DNA of 64,000 bases from Acidovorax sp. Root219 (lineage in GTDB: Bacteria > Pseudomonadota > Gammaproteobacteria > Burkholderiales > Burkholderiaceae_C): the NCBI RefSeq assembly GCF_001428665.1, contig NZ_LMIJ01000014.1, forward strand, positions 263,678 to 327,677. The letters are read 5' to 3'. The notes under the pieces are model-generated. The model ran no database searches. It was not told where the DNA came from and was given only the letters and a program-made list of their open reading frames with translations. Shown here one piece after another: positions 10,009-20,814 of the stretch (its first letter is position 1; each line of letters starts with the position of its first letter). The position numbers and the translations under genes were made by a program.

Positions 10009-10618
10009 TTTCGACGATGAAGCGGTGCTGCGGCACCGCTTTGTGAGCCAGGCGCTCCAGAACCCGCACAACGCGGCCATTCTGGAGCGTTTGCCGCTTA
10101 TGGGCCTGCCCGATGCCTGGCTGGTCGCGGGCTGCCTGTTCCAGACGGTGTGGAACCTGCACGCTGGCCATGCGCCCGATGCGCGCATCAAGGACTACGA
10201 CCTGTTCTACTTTGACGCGGGCGACCTGTCGGCCGCCGCCGAAGAGGCCGTGCAGGCGCGTGCCGCAGCCCTGTTCGCCGACCTGCCCATCACCGTGGAA
10301 GCCAAGAACCAGGCGCGCGTACACCTGTGGTACGAGGAATGGTTCGGCTACCCCTACACCGCCCTCACCTCGGCGCGCGAGGGCATTGGCCGCTTTCTGG
10401 TGCCCTGCACCTGCGTGGGATTGCAACCGACGCCTTCAGGCCCGGTACTGCATGCGCCTTACGGACTCGATGAGCTGTACGCGGGCATCCTGCGGCCCAA
10501 CCATGCCTGCCCGCACCTGCCCTTGTTCGATGCCAAGGCGCAAAGCTACCAGCAGCGCTGGCCCTGGCTGCGCATCGAGCGTGAATTCACCCCCACAGCA
10601 CCGAGCGCATCGAAATAG
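10001..10618 (+). CDS. DUF925 / NTP_transf_6 nucleotidyltransferase-like protein
   Basis: Small predicted nucleotidyltransferase of unknown substrate. The 205-aa protein contains the family block NLHAGHAPDARIKDYDLFYFD with its paired acidic residues, then LWYEEWFGYPY and a VGLQPTP segment. The likely start is the TTG at 10001, which overlaps the aminotransferase stop by 8 bases and suggests coupling; there is no in-frame ATG before the conserved part. The 3' end overlaps the convergent dioxygenase gene by 32 bases. Family assignment is from recall of the motif; function is unknown. Confidence 0.75.
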   Translation: MSDFDDEAVLRHRFVSQALQNPHNAAILERLPLMGLPDAWLVAGCLFQTVWNLHAGHAPDARIKDYDLFYFDAGDLSAAAEEAVQARAAALFADLPITVEAKNQARVHLWYEEWFGYPYTALTSAREGIGRFLVPCTCVGLQPTPSGPVLHAPYGLDELYAGILRPNHACPHLPLFDAKAQSYQQRWPWLRIEREFTPTAPSASK

Positions 10619-11507
10619 ACGCCGACTGGAAGCCGGTATTGAAGAAGCGCGGCATTTCGGTCGATTGCACCGCCCCGGCCGCATACAGCAGAGGCAGGTA
10701 GTGCTCATGGGTGGGATGGGCCTGTTTCGCCACGGGGCCCAGCTTCAGAAAGTCCGCCAGCGCACCGAGCTGGCCCTTCTTGATCTGGTCCTGCACCACG
10801 ACATCGAACTCCTGGGCCCAGTCATAGGCCTCGTTGGCCGCCGTGCCGCGGCGCGTCACGCGCAGGTTGTGCACCACATTGCCGCTGCCCACGATGAGCA
10901 CGCCGCGCTCGCGCAGCGCCGCCAGCTGCCGGCCCAGCGCATAGTGTTCGGCCGGGGCACGGCTGTAGTCCATGCTCAACTGCAGCACAGGGATCTGCGC
11001 CTTGGGGAACATGGGCTTGAGCACCGACCAGGTGCCGTGGTCCAGGCCCCAGTCGCCCTCGTCCACCCCCAGCGCCGCGCCGGTGGCCGGTGATTTCAGC
11101 TCTCGGGCCAGGCTGCGCGCCACGGCCGGTGCGCCCGGCGCGGGGTACTGCTGGTCGAACAGCGCCTGCGGAAAGCCGCCGAAATCGTGGATTGTCTTGG
11201 GGCTGGCCATGCCCGTGAGCTGCCAGCCACCCTTCGTAAGCCAGTGGGCGGAGATGCACAGGATGAGCTGGGGTTGCACCGCGCGCGCCATCAGCTCCGT
11301 GCCCAGCGCCTCCCAGGCACGGCGCCAGGCGTTGTCCTCGATGGCGTTCATCGGGCTGCCATGGCCCACGAACAGCACCGGCATGCGCGGCGACGGCTTG
11401 AGGGCTTGCAACGCGGGGAAGGCGGCGGCACTGCTGAGCGAGGTCACGGTAACTCCCGGAAAAATGGCCAGGCCAGCGAGGGCGGCCAAAGAGGTTCTGC
11501 GGTGCAT
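10587..11507 (-). CDS. LigB/DODA-type extradiol ring-opening dioxygenase family protein
   Basis: Non-haem-iron class III extradiol dioxygenase family (YgiD/DODA), acting on catecholic rings. Of 306 aa, the core has the conserved FVGHGSPMNAIED (H49), CISAHWLTKGG (H88), DHGTWSVL and HPTHEHYLPLLYA blocks, a plausible metal-binding set. Unusually the N-terminus (residues 1-30) begins MHRRTSLAALAGLAIF, a hydrophobic leader with an RR pair resembling a Tat signal, while characterised relatives are cytosolic. The same reading frame stays open far upstream, but only the part from this ATG has family motifs. The true substrate is not predictable. Confidence 0.85.
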   Translation of the reverse strand: MHRRTSLAALAGLAIFPGVTVTSLSSAAAFPALQALKPSPRMPVLFVGHGSPMNAIEDNAWRRAWEALGTELMARAVQPQLILCISAHWLTKGGWQLTGMASPKTIHDFGGFPQALFDQQYPAPGAPAVARSLARELKSPATGAALGVDEGDWGLDHGTWSVLKPMFPKAQIPVLQLSMDYSRAPAEHYALGRQLAALRERGVLIVGSGNVVHNLRVTRRGTAANEAYDWAQEFDVVVQDQIKKGQLGALADFLKLGPVAKQAHPTHEHYLPLLYAAGAVQSTEMPRFFNTGFQSASISMRSVLWG

Positions 11508-11621
11508 GAATGGGAGAAGGTAACAAATTTTGTATAACGCAGGGAGTGAGCGCTCGGCCTGGCCAAAGTTCCGGCCATCGGGTGCCCGTGCATCGCAGTC
11601 CTTCCATTCCCATAAAGAGAC

Positions 11622-12515
11622 ATGACCACCACCACCCCGCCCCAACCCCTGCGCAACACCCGCGTCCTGAGCCTTGCCCTGAACCTGCCCGGCCCCGCCG
11701 CGCTGATGCGCTGCGCGCGCATGGGCGCCGAATGCACCAAGCTCGAACCGCCGCCGGTGGCCGGCTACCCAAGCGCCGACCCGATGGGCATCTACAGCCC
11801 GGCGGCCTATGCCTCGCTGCACCAGGGCGTGCGGGTGCTGCATGCCCACCTCAAGACGGCCGAGGGCCAGGCCACGCTGCACGAGGAACTGGCGCGCACC
11901 GATGTGCTGATCACCTCGTTTCGCCCCTCGGCCCTGGCCAAGCTTGGCCTGGATTGGGAAGCCCTGCAGACGAAATACCCGCGCCTGTCGCTGGTGCGCA
12001 TCGTCGGTGCCGCCGCCGGGCGCGCCGAGGAGCCGGGCCACGACCTCACCTACCTGGCCGATGCCGGCCTGGTCACCGGCACCGAGATGCCGCCCACCCT
12101 GTACGCCGACATGGGCGGATCGCTGATGGCCAGCGAAGCCGTGCTGCAGGCCCTGCTGGAACGTGCCCACACCGGCCACGGGGTCTGCATCGAGGTGGCC
12201 CTGGCGGATGCTGCGGCCTGGCTGGCCCAGCCGCGTGACTGGGGCCTGACCACACCCGAGGGTGACGTGGGCGGCAACCACGCCGGCTACCGCATCTACC
12301 CCTGCGCCGACGGCCGCGTGGCCGTGGCCGCGCTGGAGCCCCACTTTGCCGCCAGCCTGTGCGCGGCCGCCGGCCTGCCCGCCACGGGCGACGCCCAGGT
12401 ACTGCGCGCCCCCGCCACCCACGAGGCGGTGGCCGGTTTCCTGCGCACGCAGACCCGCGCGCAGCTCGATGCCCTGGGGCAGGCCCAGGACATCCCCCTG
12501 CACACCTTGGCCTGA
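11622..12515 (+). CDS. Short CaiB/BaiF-family CoA-transferase / acyl-CoA racemase-like protein
   Basis: Family III CoA-transferase or alpha-methylacyl-CoA racemase-like enzyme. The 297-aa protein keeps the N-terminal Rossmann-like half (residues 10-130) and the catalytic Asp context GHDLTYLADAGL (D141), followed by the ADMGGSLMASEAVLQALLER helix typical of the family. It is about 80-100 residues shorter than usual family members (about 380-400 aa), so it may lack part of the interlocking domain. It ends 14 bases before the cold-shock/DUF1294 gene. Substrate unknown. Confidence 0.8.
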   Translation: MTTTTPPQPLRNTRVLSLALNLPGPAALMRCARMGAECTKLEPPPVAGYPSADPMGIYSPAAYASLHQGVRVLHAHLKTAEGQATLHEELARTDVLITSFRPSALAKLGLDWEALQTKYPRLSLVRIVGAAAGRAEEPGHDLTYLADAGLVTGTEMPPTLYADMGGSLMASEAVLQALLERAHTGHGVCIEVALADAAAWLAQPRDWGLTTPEGDVGGNHAGYRIYPCADGRVAVAALEPHFAASLCAAAGLPATGDAQVLRAPATHEAVAGFLRTQTRAQLDALGQAQDIPLHTLA

Positions 12516-12529
12516 TTGGAGCCGACGCC

Positions 12530-13222
12530 ATGCAAAAGCAGGGGACCGTGGCGCGCTGGAACGCGGAGCGCGCATTTGGCTTCATCCGCAGCCCGGAGAC
12601 GGATGCGGATGTGTTCTTCCACGTGCGGGACTTCCGCGGCGGCGGCGTGCCGCGCGAAGGTCAGGCCGTGGTGTACGAAGAGATCCACGTGGGCGGCAAG
12701 GGACCTCGTGCCATGGCGGTGCAGCCCGTGGGCACGCAGGCGGCGGCCGGCACCACGGCACGCGGCAAGGGCACCGCGCCGAAGGCACCGCAGGCACGCC
12801 AGCCGAGCAAGGCACCAGCGCCCGCACCCCGCCGTCCGCAGCGTATGCGCACAAACCACGCGGGCAGCGCGGCATCCACCGGGCCTGCGCTGCTCCTGAT
12901 GGTGCTGTGGGTCGCCCTGCTGGCTTGGGGCGTCTGGAGCGCACGGCTGCCCCTGTGGCTGCTGGGCGCTGCCGCCGCAGTCAATCTGCTGACCTATGTC
13001 GTCTACGCCATGGACAAGGGCGCCGCGCAAAGAGGCCAGTGGCGCGTGCCAGAGAAGAACCTGCACCTGCTGGCACTGGCGGGCGGATGGCCCGGCGCCT
13101 GGGTGGCGCAGCAGACACTGCGACACAAGTCGAGCAAGGCCGAGTTCCGGGTCGTTTACTGGGCAACGGTGGTGCTGCACTGCGCAGGCCTTGCGGCCTG
13201 GGTGATGCGCTGGATCGGCTGA
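12530..13222 (+). CDS. Cold-shock domain / DUF1294 membrane fusion protein
   Basis: The 230-aa protein fuses an N-terminal cold-shock fold (residues 1-65; RNP1-like RAFGFIR, RNP2-like DVFFHV), an Ala/Pro/Lys-rich basic linker (about 66-115), and a C-terminal DUF1294 domain with about four hydrophobic segments and the signature YAMDKGAAQRGQWRVPEKNLHL. The fusion is known in Proteobacteria but has no defined role; a membrane-tethered RNA or ssDNA binder is an inference. The start is the ATG at 12530. Confidence 0.85.
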   Translation: MQKQGTVARWNAERAFGFIRSPETDADVFFHVRDFRGGGVPREGQAVVYEEIHVGGKGPRAMAVQPVGTQAAAGTTARGKGTAPKAPQARQPSKAPAPAPRRPQRMRTNHAGSAASTGPALLLMVLWVALLAWGVWSARLPLWLLGAAAAVNLLTYVVYAMDKGAAQRGQWRVPEKNLHLLALAGGWPGAWVAQQTLRHKSSKAEFRVVYWATVVLHCAGLAAWVMRWIG

Positions 13223-13332
13223 AGGAACAGCCCCAATGTGTGATGACAGGTAAATTGTCCCTGGGACTACACACGGCGACATTGCCAACGGCTCCAATGG
13301 AAGAAGTATCCACCCCTCCAAAGGAGACGGCC

Positions 13333-13797
13333 ATGAAGCCAATGATTCTTGACTCCACCATGACCAATATGGGCGGCGTGTTCTATCCCACAGGGCATGT
13401 GTTCGCCCTGTTCCCCGACGAGGACTGCGTGCGCCAGGCGGCGACGGCACTCGAAGCTGCCGGCCACAAGGGCGAACTGGCCTATGCCAGCCCCGAGGCC
13501 ATCATGGCCGACATCGTGCGCACACTGGGCACTGCCGATGCGCCCCTGCCCTCCGTAGGCGCCGAAGGCGACATGGTGCGCCGCATTGCCGACCTGGCAG
13601 GTACCGGCCACCACGGCCTGCTGATCCAGATGGACAGCAAGGACGAACCCGATACGGTGGTCGCGGCCATCGCTCCCGAAGGCGCTGCCACGGCCTTCTA
13701 CTACCGCACCTTCATCATCGAAGACCTGGTCACGCCGCCGGTGCCGGACGAGAAGACCCAGTCTGTGGTGGTAGGGACGCACGCAGCGACGAGCTGA
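13333..13797 (+). CDS. Conserved protein of unknown function
   Basis: The 154-aa protein is not a family I can name. It has no signal peptide or membrane segment. A conserved-looking N-terminus (GGVFYPTGHVFALFPDEDCVRQA) suggests a small alpha/beta fold. It has a good ribosome site (AAGGAG, 13321-13326) seven bases before the ATG. The frame is open upstream, but that part is the antisense-like remainder of the preceding gene region. A terminator follows at 13823-13853, so it is probably a monocistronic gene. Confidence 0.7.
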   Translation: MKPMILDSTMTNMGGVFYPTGHVFALFPDEDCVRQAATALEAAGHKGELAYASPEAIMADIVRTLGTADAPLPSVGAEGDMVRRIADLAGTGHHGLLIQMDSKDEPDTVVAAIAPEGAATAFYYRTFIIEDLVTPPVPDEKTQSVVVGTHAATS

Positions 13798-13822
13798 TCC
13801 CTCCCCCGGCCACCCCACCCCG

Positions 13823-13853
13823 AACCCGCGCTCCGCAAGGCACGCGGGTTTTT
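13823..13853 (+). terminator. Rho-independent terminator
   Basis: Stem AACCCGCG/CGCGGGTT with a 12-base loop, running into a five-T tract. It sits 25 bases after the unknown gene ending at 13797. The remaining bases to 14090 hold no recognisable gene. Confidence 0.75.
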
Positions 13854-14090
13854 CCACATCTGCGGCCGCAGTGCCTGCAGCCAAGGATTTGGTGCCAAGC
13901 CGACCGGTTGCCGATATAGTGGTCTTGCGCGGCCAAGGCTCGCACGCTCGCTCACCCACCGGCTCGGTGGCCTGGGGAGCAGATGTAGCCCACCGCATGG
14001 GAGGAACCGGTATGGGATTGTCCAGCCACACAAGCCCGCTCCAGGCGCACCGGGCCGCAGGGCCCTGAAGCGCAACAGCAGCCGCCGTGC

Positions 14091-16508
14091 ATGACCAACG
14101 CGCGCGAGCCACCAGGCCAAGGACCGCTGCGTTCGACGCTGCGGATCACCTGGCCTTTCCTGCTGATGGTGCTTTTGCTTGCCGCTTGCGCCTCGGGTAG
14201 CCTGTATGTGCTGTCCGCCGTGCGGGCCTTCGTGGCCGGCGAGAGCCTCTGGACCAAGGGGCAAAAGGACGCCATCTACTACCTGGACCGCTACGCCGCT
14301 ACCGGCTCCCCAGACGCCTACGCGCAGTACCGCAAGGCCGTCGAGGCCCCCCTGGGCGACAAGGCGGCCCGGCTGGCCCTGCTGGAATCACACCCCATCG
14401 ACCTGAACGCCGCACGCGAGGGATTCGCCCGCGGCGAGAACCACCCCGATGACATCGACAGCCTGATCTGGCTGCTGCGCTGGTTCCACCACTTCGAGAT
14501 CATGCAGCAGCCGCTGGCCCACTGGCTGGTCGGAGACCAGCACATTGCCAGCCTGCAGCTGCTGGCCGAAGAGATTCGGCAGGGCCATGCCGCAGGGCTG
14601 GTGGACGCTGCCACGCGCCGCGGCTGGCAGGCCAGCATCCGTGCCATCAATGCGGGCGCCACGCCGGCCGCCCGCGCTTTCAGTACATCACTGGGAGACA
14701 GCTCCCGGCGCATCGTGCAATGGCTGCTCTGGGCCAACATGGGCATGGCCGCCGTGCTGATTCTGCTGACCACCTGGCACACCAGGGCGCTGCTGGCCCA
14801 GCGACAGCGTGCGGAGCTGGCACTCGACGCGGAGCGCGAGCAGGCGCATGTCACGCTGGCAGCCATTGGCGATGCCGTAGTGACCACCGATCTGCATGGC
14901 AGGGTGCTGTACCTCAATCCCGCCGCCGAGGCCCTGGTGGGCATGGCGGCGCAGGAGGCCACCGGTCGCCCCCTGGCCCAGGTGCTGCAGCTCAATGACG
15001 GCACGGGCCCGCTGGGCGCCGACCAGTTGGTGGAGCGGGTGCTGCGCGGCGGACCCACGCACCGCGATGGCTTCACGCCGACCGTGGTGCGGCCCGACCA
15101 AAGCCTGGTGCCCATCAAACTGGTGGGCTCGCCCATCCACCACCAGGCCCAGCCTCGCGGGGTGGTGCTGGTGCTGCACGACGTGACGCGCGAACAGCAC
15201 TATGTGGAGCAGCTGTCCTGGCAGGCCAGCCACGATGCACTCACGGGCCTGGTGAACCGGCGCGAGTTCGAGCGCCGGCTGGAGGCCCTGCTCGCCCAGC
15301 CGCGTGCCATGGGGCGCGAAGGCGCCCTGCTCTACGTGGACCTGGACCAGTTCAAGCTCATCAACGACACCTGCGGCCACCAGGCTGGCGACGAGATGCT
15401 GCGCGGGGTCTGCCGCATGCTGCAAAGCCACCTGCGCGAGGGCGACACGTTGGCGCGGCTGGGCGGGGACGAGTTCGGCATCCTGCTCAAGGACTGCCCG
15501 CCCGGCCCCTCGGCACGCATTGCAGAGCAACTGCGCCAGGCCGGGCACGAACTGCGCGTGCTGTGGGAGGGGCGGCAACTCTCCACCGGCCTGAGCATCG
15601 GCATGGTGCAGCTGATCCCCGCGCTCAGTACCATCCAGGAAGCCATGCGCGTGGCCGACATGGCCTGCTACCGCGCCAAGGAGGGCGGGCGCAACCAGGT
15701 CTTCATCTACCAGGCGGAAGACATCGAGATGAGCCGCCGTGAAGGCGACATGGATTGGGTGCGGCGCCTGCGCCTCGCGCTGGAGCACGACCGGTTTCGG
15801 CTGTATGCGCAGACCATCACGGCCCTACAGGGTGCCAGCATGGGCATGCACCTGGAGGTGCTGCTGCGCCTTGCCGAAAACCATGAAGAGCTCGTATCCC
15901 CCGGCTGCTTCATCCCCGCAGCAGAGCACTACGGCATGATGCCCGCCATCGACCGCTGGGTGGTAAGGCACACGCTCGCCCTGCTGGCGCAGCACCAGGC
16001 CACGGATGGCCTACCGGTGCACACCTGTGCCATCAACCTTTCGGGCACCAGCCTGGGCGACGAGAGCCTGCTCAAGTACATCCGCAGCGAAATCGAGCAG
16101 TCGGGGGTGGATGCGCACAGGCTGTGCTTCGAGATCACCGAGACCAGCGCCATCTCCCACCTGCCCAGCGCGGTGCGGCTGATGAAGGACCTGCAGCAAC
16201 TGGGCTGCCGTTTCGCGCTTGATGATTTCGGCGTGGGAATGTCCTCCTTCACGTACCTCAAGCACCTGCCGGTGGACTACCTCAAGATCGATGGCAGCTT
16301 CGTGCGCGACCTGCTGGACGACCCGACCAACCGGGCCATGGTGGAGATGATCAACCACATCGGCCATGTCATGGGCAAGGAGACCATCGCCGAATTTGCC
16401 GAGTCCACGGCCATCGTCGATGCGCTGCGCTCCATCGGCGTGGACCATGCGCAGGGCTATGCGCTCTCGCGGCCCGTCCCGCTGGCCGACTGCCTGCGCA
16501 AGGGTTGA
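14091..16508 (+). CDS. Membrane PAS-GGDEF-EAL c-di-GMP signalling protein
   Basis: Probable c-di-GMP cyclase/phosphodiesterase. The 805-aa protein has TM1 (about 21-43), a periplasmic sensor-like segment (44-210), TM2 (about 211-230), PAS (about 250-365), GGDEF (about 370-535; intact GGDEF at 458-462, so cyclase activity is possible) and EAL (about 550-800). The EAL signature is EVL (589-591), keeping the catalytic Glu. The NLSG, TETS, DDFG and KIDGSF motifs are present, so phosphodiesterase activity is plausible. The 3' end overlaps the convergent EamA gene by 52 bases. The ATG start is the first with a hydrophobic N-terminus; no strong ribosome site is seen. Confidence 0.9.
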   Translation: MTNAREPPGQGPLRSTLRITWPFLLMVLLLAACASGSLYVLSAVRAFVAGESLWTKGQKDAIYYLDRYAATGSPDAYAQYRKAVEAPLGDKAARLALLESHPIDLNAAREGFARGENHPDDIDSLIWLLRWFHHFEIMQQPLAHWLVGDQHIASLQLLAEEIRQGHAAGLVDAATRRGWQASIRAINAGATPAARAFSTSLGDSSRRIVQWLLWANMGMAAVLILLTTWHTRALLAQRQRAELALDAEREQAHVTLAAIGDAVVTTDLHGRVLYLNPAAEALVGMAAQEATGRPLAQVLQLNDGTGPLGADQLVERVLRGGPTHRDGFTPTVVRPDQSLVPIKLVGSPIHHQAQPRGVVLVLHDVTREQHYVEQLSWQASHDALTGLVNRREFERRLEALLAQPRAMGREGALLYVDLDQFKLINDTCGHQAGDEMLRGVCRMLQSHLREGDTLARLGGDEFGILLKDCPPGPSARIAEQLRQAGHELRVLWEGRQLSTGLSIGMVQLIPALSTIQEAMRVADMACYRAKEGGRNQVFIYQAEDIEMSRREGDMDWVRRLRLALEHDRFRLYAQTITALQGASMGMHLEVLLRLAENHEELVSPGCFIPAAEHYGMMPAIDRWVVRHTLALLAQHQATDGLPVHTCAINLSGTSLGDESLLKYIRSEIEQSGVDAHRLCFEITETSAISHLPSAVRLMKDLQQLGCRFALDDFGVGMSSFTYLKHLPVDYLKIDGSFVRDLLDDPTNRAMVEMINHIGHVMGKETIAEFAESTAIVDALRSIGVDHAQGYALSRPVPLADCLRKG

Positions 16509-17416
16509 GCCAGAGCCCCGCTGCCCAGCGCCAGGCCAGGTACCACCAGCAGCACGGCGGTCAGCAAGGCGCCAGACACCGGCTCGGCCAGCAACCAGGC
16601 CCCACCCGCCGCCGTGAGCAAAGGCACCAATGCTGCGGACAGGGCAGCCCGCGCCGGGCCCAGCCGTGCAATCGCCACGCTGTAGACCGCCAGGCCCAGC
16701 AGCCCGGCCGCCACGCCCTGCCCCAGCGCCTGCCAGGCCACATCGCTCCAGGGTGCCGAGAGCAGGCGCGGGGCGCCCGCTACCAGCAGCACGGGCAGCA
16801 ACAGCAGGGCCGAGCCCAGATTCACGACGGCAGCGCCCTGCCATGGCGTGAGGCCGCTGCTGCGGAACGCCAGCGTGTACACGGACCACAGCAGCGCCGC
16901 CAGCAGGAACAACAGGTCGCCGCGCCAGGCACCCTCCACCGTGCGCCAGCCGGCGGCCCCGAAGGCCGCCATGCCCGCCACGATCAGCGCCAGGCCCAGC
17001 AGGCGCGAAGGCGCCGGCCGCTCCCCGGACACCAGCCAGCCGCCCAGCGCGGTGAACACCGGCAGGCTGCCCGCCACGAAGATGCCCATGTGCGCCGCAG
17101 GCGCCCACCGCGCGCCGGCCAGCACCACCAGCCCGAACGGCAGGCCGCCGCACAGCACCAGCAGCGCACAGCGCCTGTACGACAGGCCTGCCGGCCACCC
17201 GCAGCGCCGCAGCCACAGCGGTGCCAGGACCAGCGCAGGAATGGCATAGCGCAGCACGGCCAGCTCGACAGGCCCCAGCGTGGTAGTGACGCCATGGCGC
17301 GACGCAAGCTGCCAGCCGCTGCCGATGAGCGCGGCAGCCAGAGCCGCCAGCCAGCCGATCCAGGGCGACGGAATGGAGGAACACAGGCGGCGAAACAAGG
17401 AGGCGAAGACAGGCAT
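16457..17416 (-). CDS. EamA (DMT-superfamily) transporter
   Basis: Inner-membrane exporter-like protein of the drug/metabolite transporter superfamily. The 319-aa protein has ten hydrophobic segments arranged as two EamA repeats (about 20-150 and 165-305), for example IPALVLAPLW, GLALIVAGMAAFG, DLLFLLAALLWSVYTLAF and LLTAVLLVVPGLALG. Substrate unknown. It lies 56 bases after an AraC-family gene on the same strand, a common regulator-exporter pairing. Its 3' end overlaps the opposing c-di-GMP gene by 52 bases. Confidence 0.88.
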   Translation of the reverse strand: MPVFASLFRRLCSSIPSPWIGWLAALAAALIGSGWQLASRHGVTTTLGPVELAVLRYAIPALVLAPLWLRRCGWPAGLSYRRCALLVLCGGLPFGLVVLAGARWAPAAHMGIFVAGSLPVFTALGGWLVSGERPAPSRLLGLALIVAGMAAFGAAGWRTVEGAWRGDLLFLLAALLWSVYTLAFRSSGLTPWQGAAVVNLGSALLLLPVLLVAGAPRLLSAPWSDVAWQALGQGVAAGLLGLAVYSVAIARLGPARAALSAALVPLLTAAGGAWLLAEPVSGALLTAVLLVVPGLALGSGALAQPLRRQSASGTGRESA

Positions 17417-17472
17417 GCCCGCAGTCTGGGCGCAGCACCCCCGGTGCGGATATCAGAATCCTGCGGAGATCA

Positions 17473-18243
17473 TCAGCCCTGCAGTGCCTGCCGGGCCTGC
17501 GCCGGCGTCACGCCGACTGCGCGGCGGAACGCGGTGCCCAGGTGGCTCTGGCTGCTGTAGCCCAGGTCATGCGCCAGGGCCGCCAGGTCGCCCTCCCCCT
17601 CGTCCAGGCGCTGCAGCGCCGCGGCCAGCCGCAACTGCTCGCGGTAGGAATGCAGGCGCAGGCCGGTGTGGGCGCGGAACAGGCGAGCGAGATGGAAGTA
17701 AGAGCAGCAAGCCGCATCGGCCACGTCGTGCAGCGACCAGGCCTGGCCGTCTGCCGCCGCCGTGCGCGTGGCCATGAAGCGCCGTGCGCGCGCCACGGCC
17801 GCATGGGCCATGCCGCTGTCGCACAACATCCCTTGCCCAAACACGGGCCCGGTGGCCTGCTCTCGCCCCTGCGCCAGCGCACGCCAATGCAGGCGCAGCT
17901 GCCACAGGGCCCGGGGTGGCAGCGTCCATGCAAGTGCACTCTCTGGACTGCCGGCCGATGCGCAGCCCGGCTGCATGCTGACCACCATGTGGCTGCGCGG
18001 CGCGGCCTGCCATTCGCGGATCTGGTACGGCAGCCCGGTGGGCAGGGCCACCACGGTCAGCCCGTCAAGCAGCACCTGCCGCCCCTGCACATGGAACTCG
18101 GACACGCCGCACACCGGGAAGACCCAACGTGGCGTAGCCACCTGGTAGACGGGGTTGCCGGCATGGGCCGCGCCCGCCGGCTTGACCACCCGCTCCACCC
18201 GCCACGCAGCGGTGTCGGCGTAGAGGATGCGCTCTTGCGGCAT
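17473..18243 (-). CDS. AraC-family transcriptional regulator
   Basis: The 256-aa protein has an N-terminal cupin-like sensing half (1-125) and a C-terminal double helix-turn-helix (about 150-255). The HTH contains LHDVADAACCSYFHLARLFR and the second-HTH signature LAHDLGYSSQSHLGTAFRRAVGVTP. It sits 13 bases after ygiQ and 56 bases before the EamA transporter on the same strand. Control of the transporter is likely by context only. Confidence 0.9.
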   Translation of the reverse strand: MPQERILYADTAAWRVERVVKPAGAAHAGNPVYQVATPRWVFPVCGVSEFHVQGRQVLLDGLTVVALPTGLPYQIREWQAAPRSHMVVSMQPGCASAGSPESALAWTLPPRALWQLRLHWRALAQGREQATGPVFGQGMLCDSGMAHAAVARARRFMATRTAAADGQAWSLHDVADAACCSYFHLARLFRAHTGLRLHSYREQLRLAAALQRLDEGEGDLAALAHDLGYSSQSHLGTAFRRAVGVTPAQARQALQG

Positions 18244-18256
18244 GGGAGGGCCGTGG

Positions 18257-20644
<2,388 letters not shown>

Positions 20645-20769
20645 GTGGGGGGTGCGAGACCTCGAATGGGCGAGGCCGCTATGGATAACCCGCGATTTTA
20701 CGTTGGCGGGCCCTTTTTGTCGCCTTGCATCGCTTTGTCCTACCCCTCGTCCGGCCATGCATGCAAGGA

Positions 20770-20800
20770 TATACTTGCCAAAGTCAATCAATTGAATGAC
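20770..20800 (+). promoter_or_regulatory. MarR-type operator and -10 upstream of marR-GNAT gene
   Basis: A -10-like TATACT (20770-20775) is followed by an 18-bp palindrome, GTCAATCAATTGAATGAC (20783-20800), with 16 of 18 positions symmetric around CAATTG. It ends 14 bases before the ATG at 20815. Size and position fit autorepression by the MarR domain encoded next to it. No good -35 is visible. Confidence 0.65.
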
Positions 20801-20814
20801 AGAGGCAATCAACC

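Noticed and set aside
11508..12575. N-terminal extension of the LigB dioxygenase frame
   Set aside because: Open frame upstream of the chosen ATG is the antisense of the CoA-transferase gene; no conserved sequence.
13895..13920. Sigma-28 promoter before the c-di-GMP gene (GCCGATAT)
   Set aside because: Seven of eight -10 bases match, but there is no -35 match at the right spacing and it is about 170 bases from the gene.
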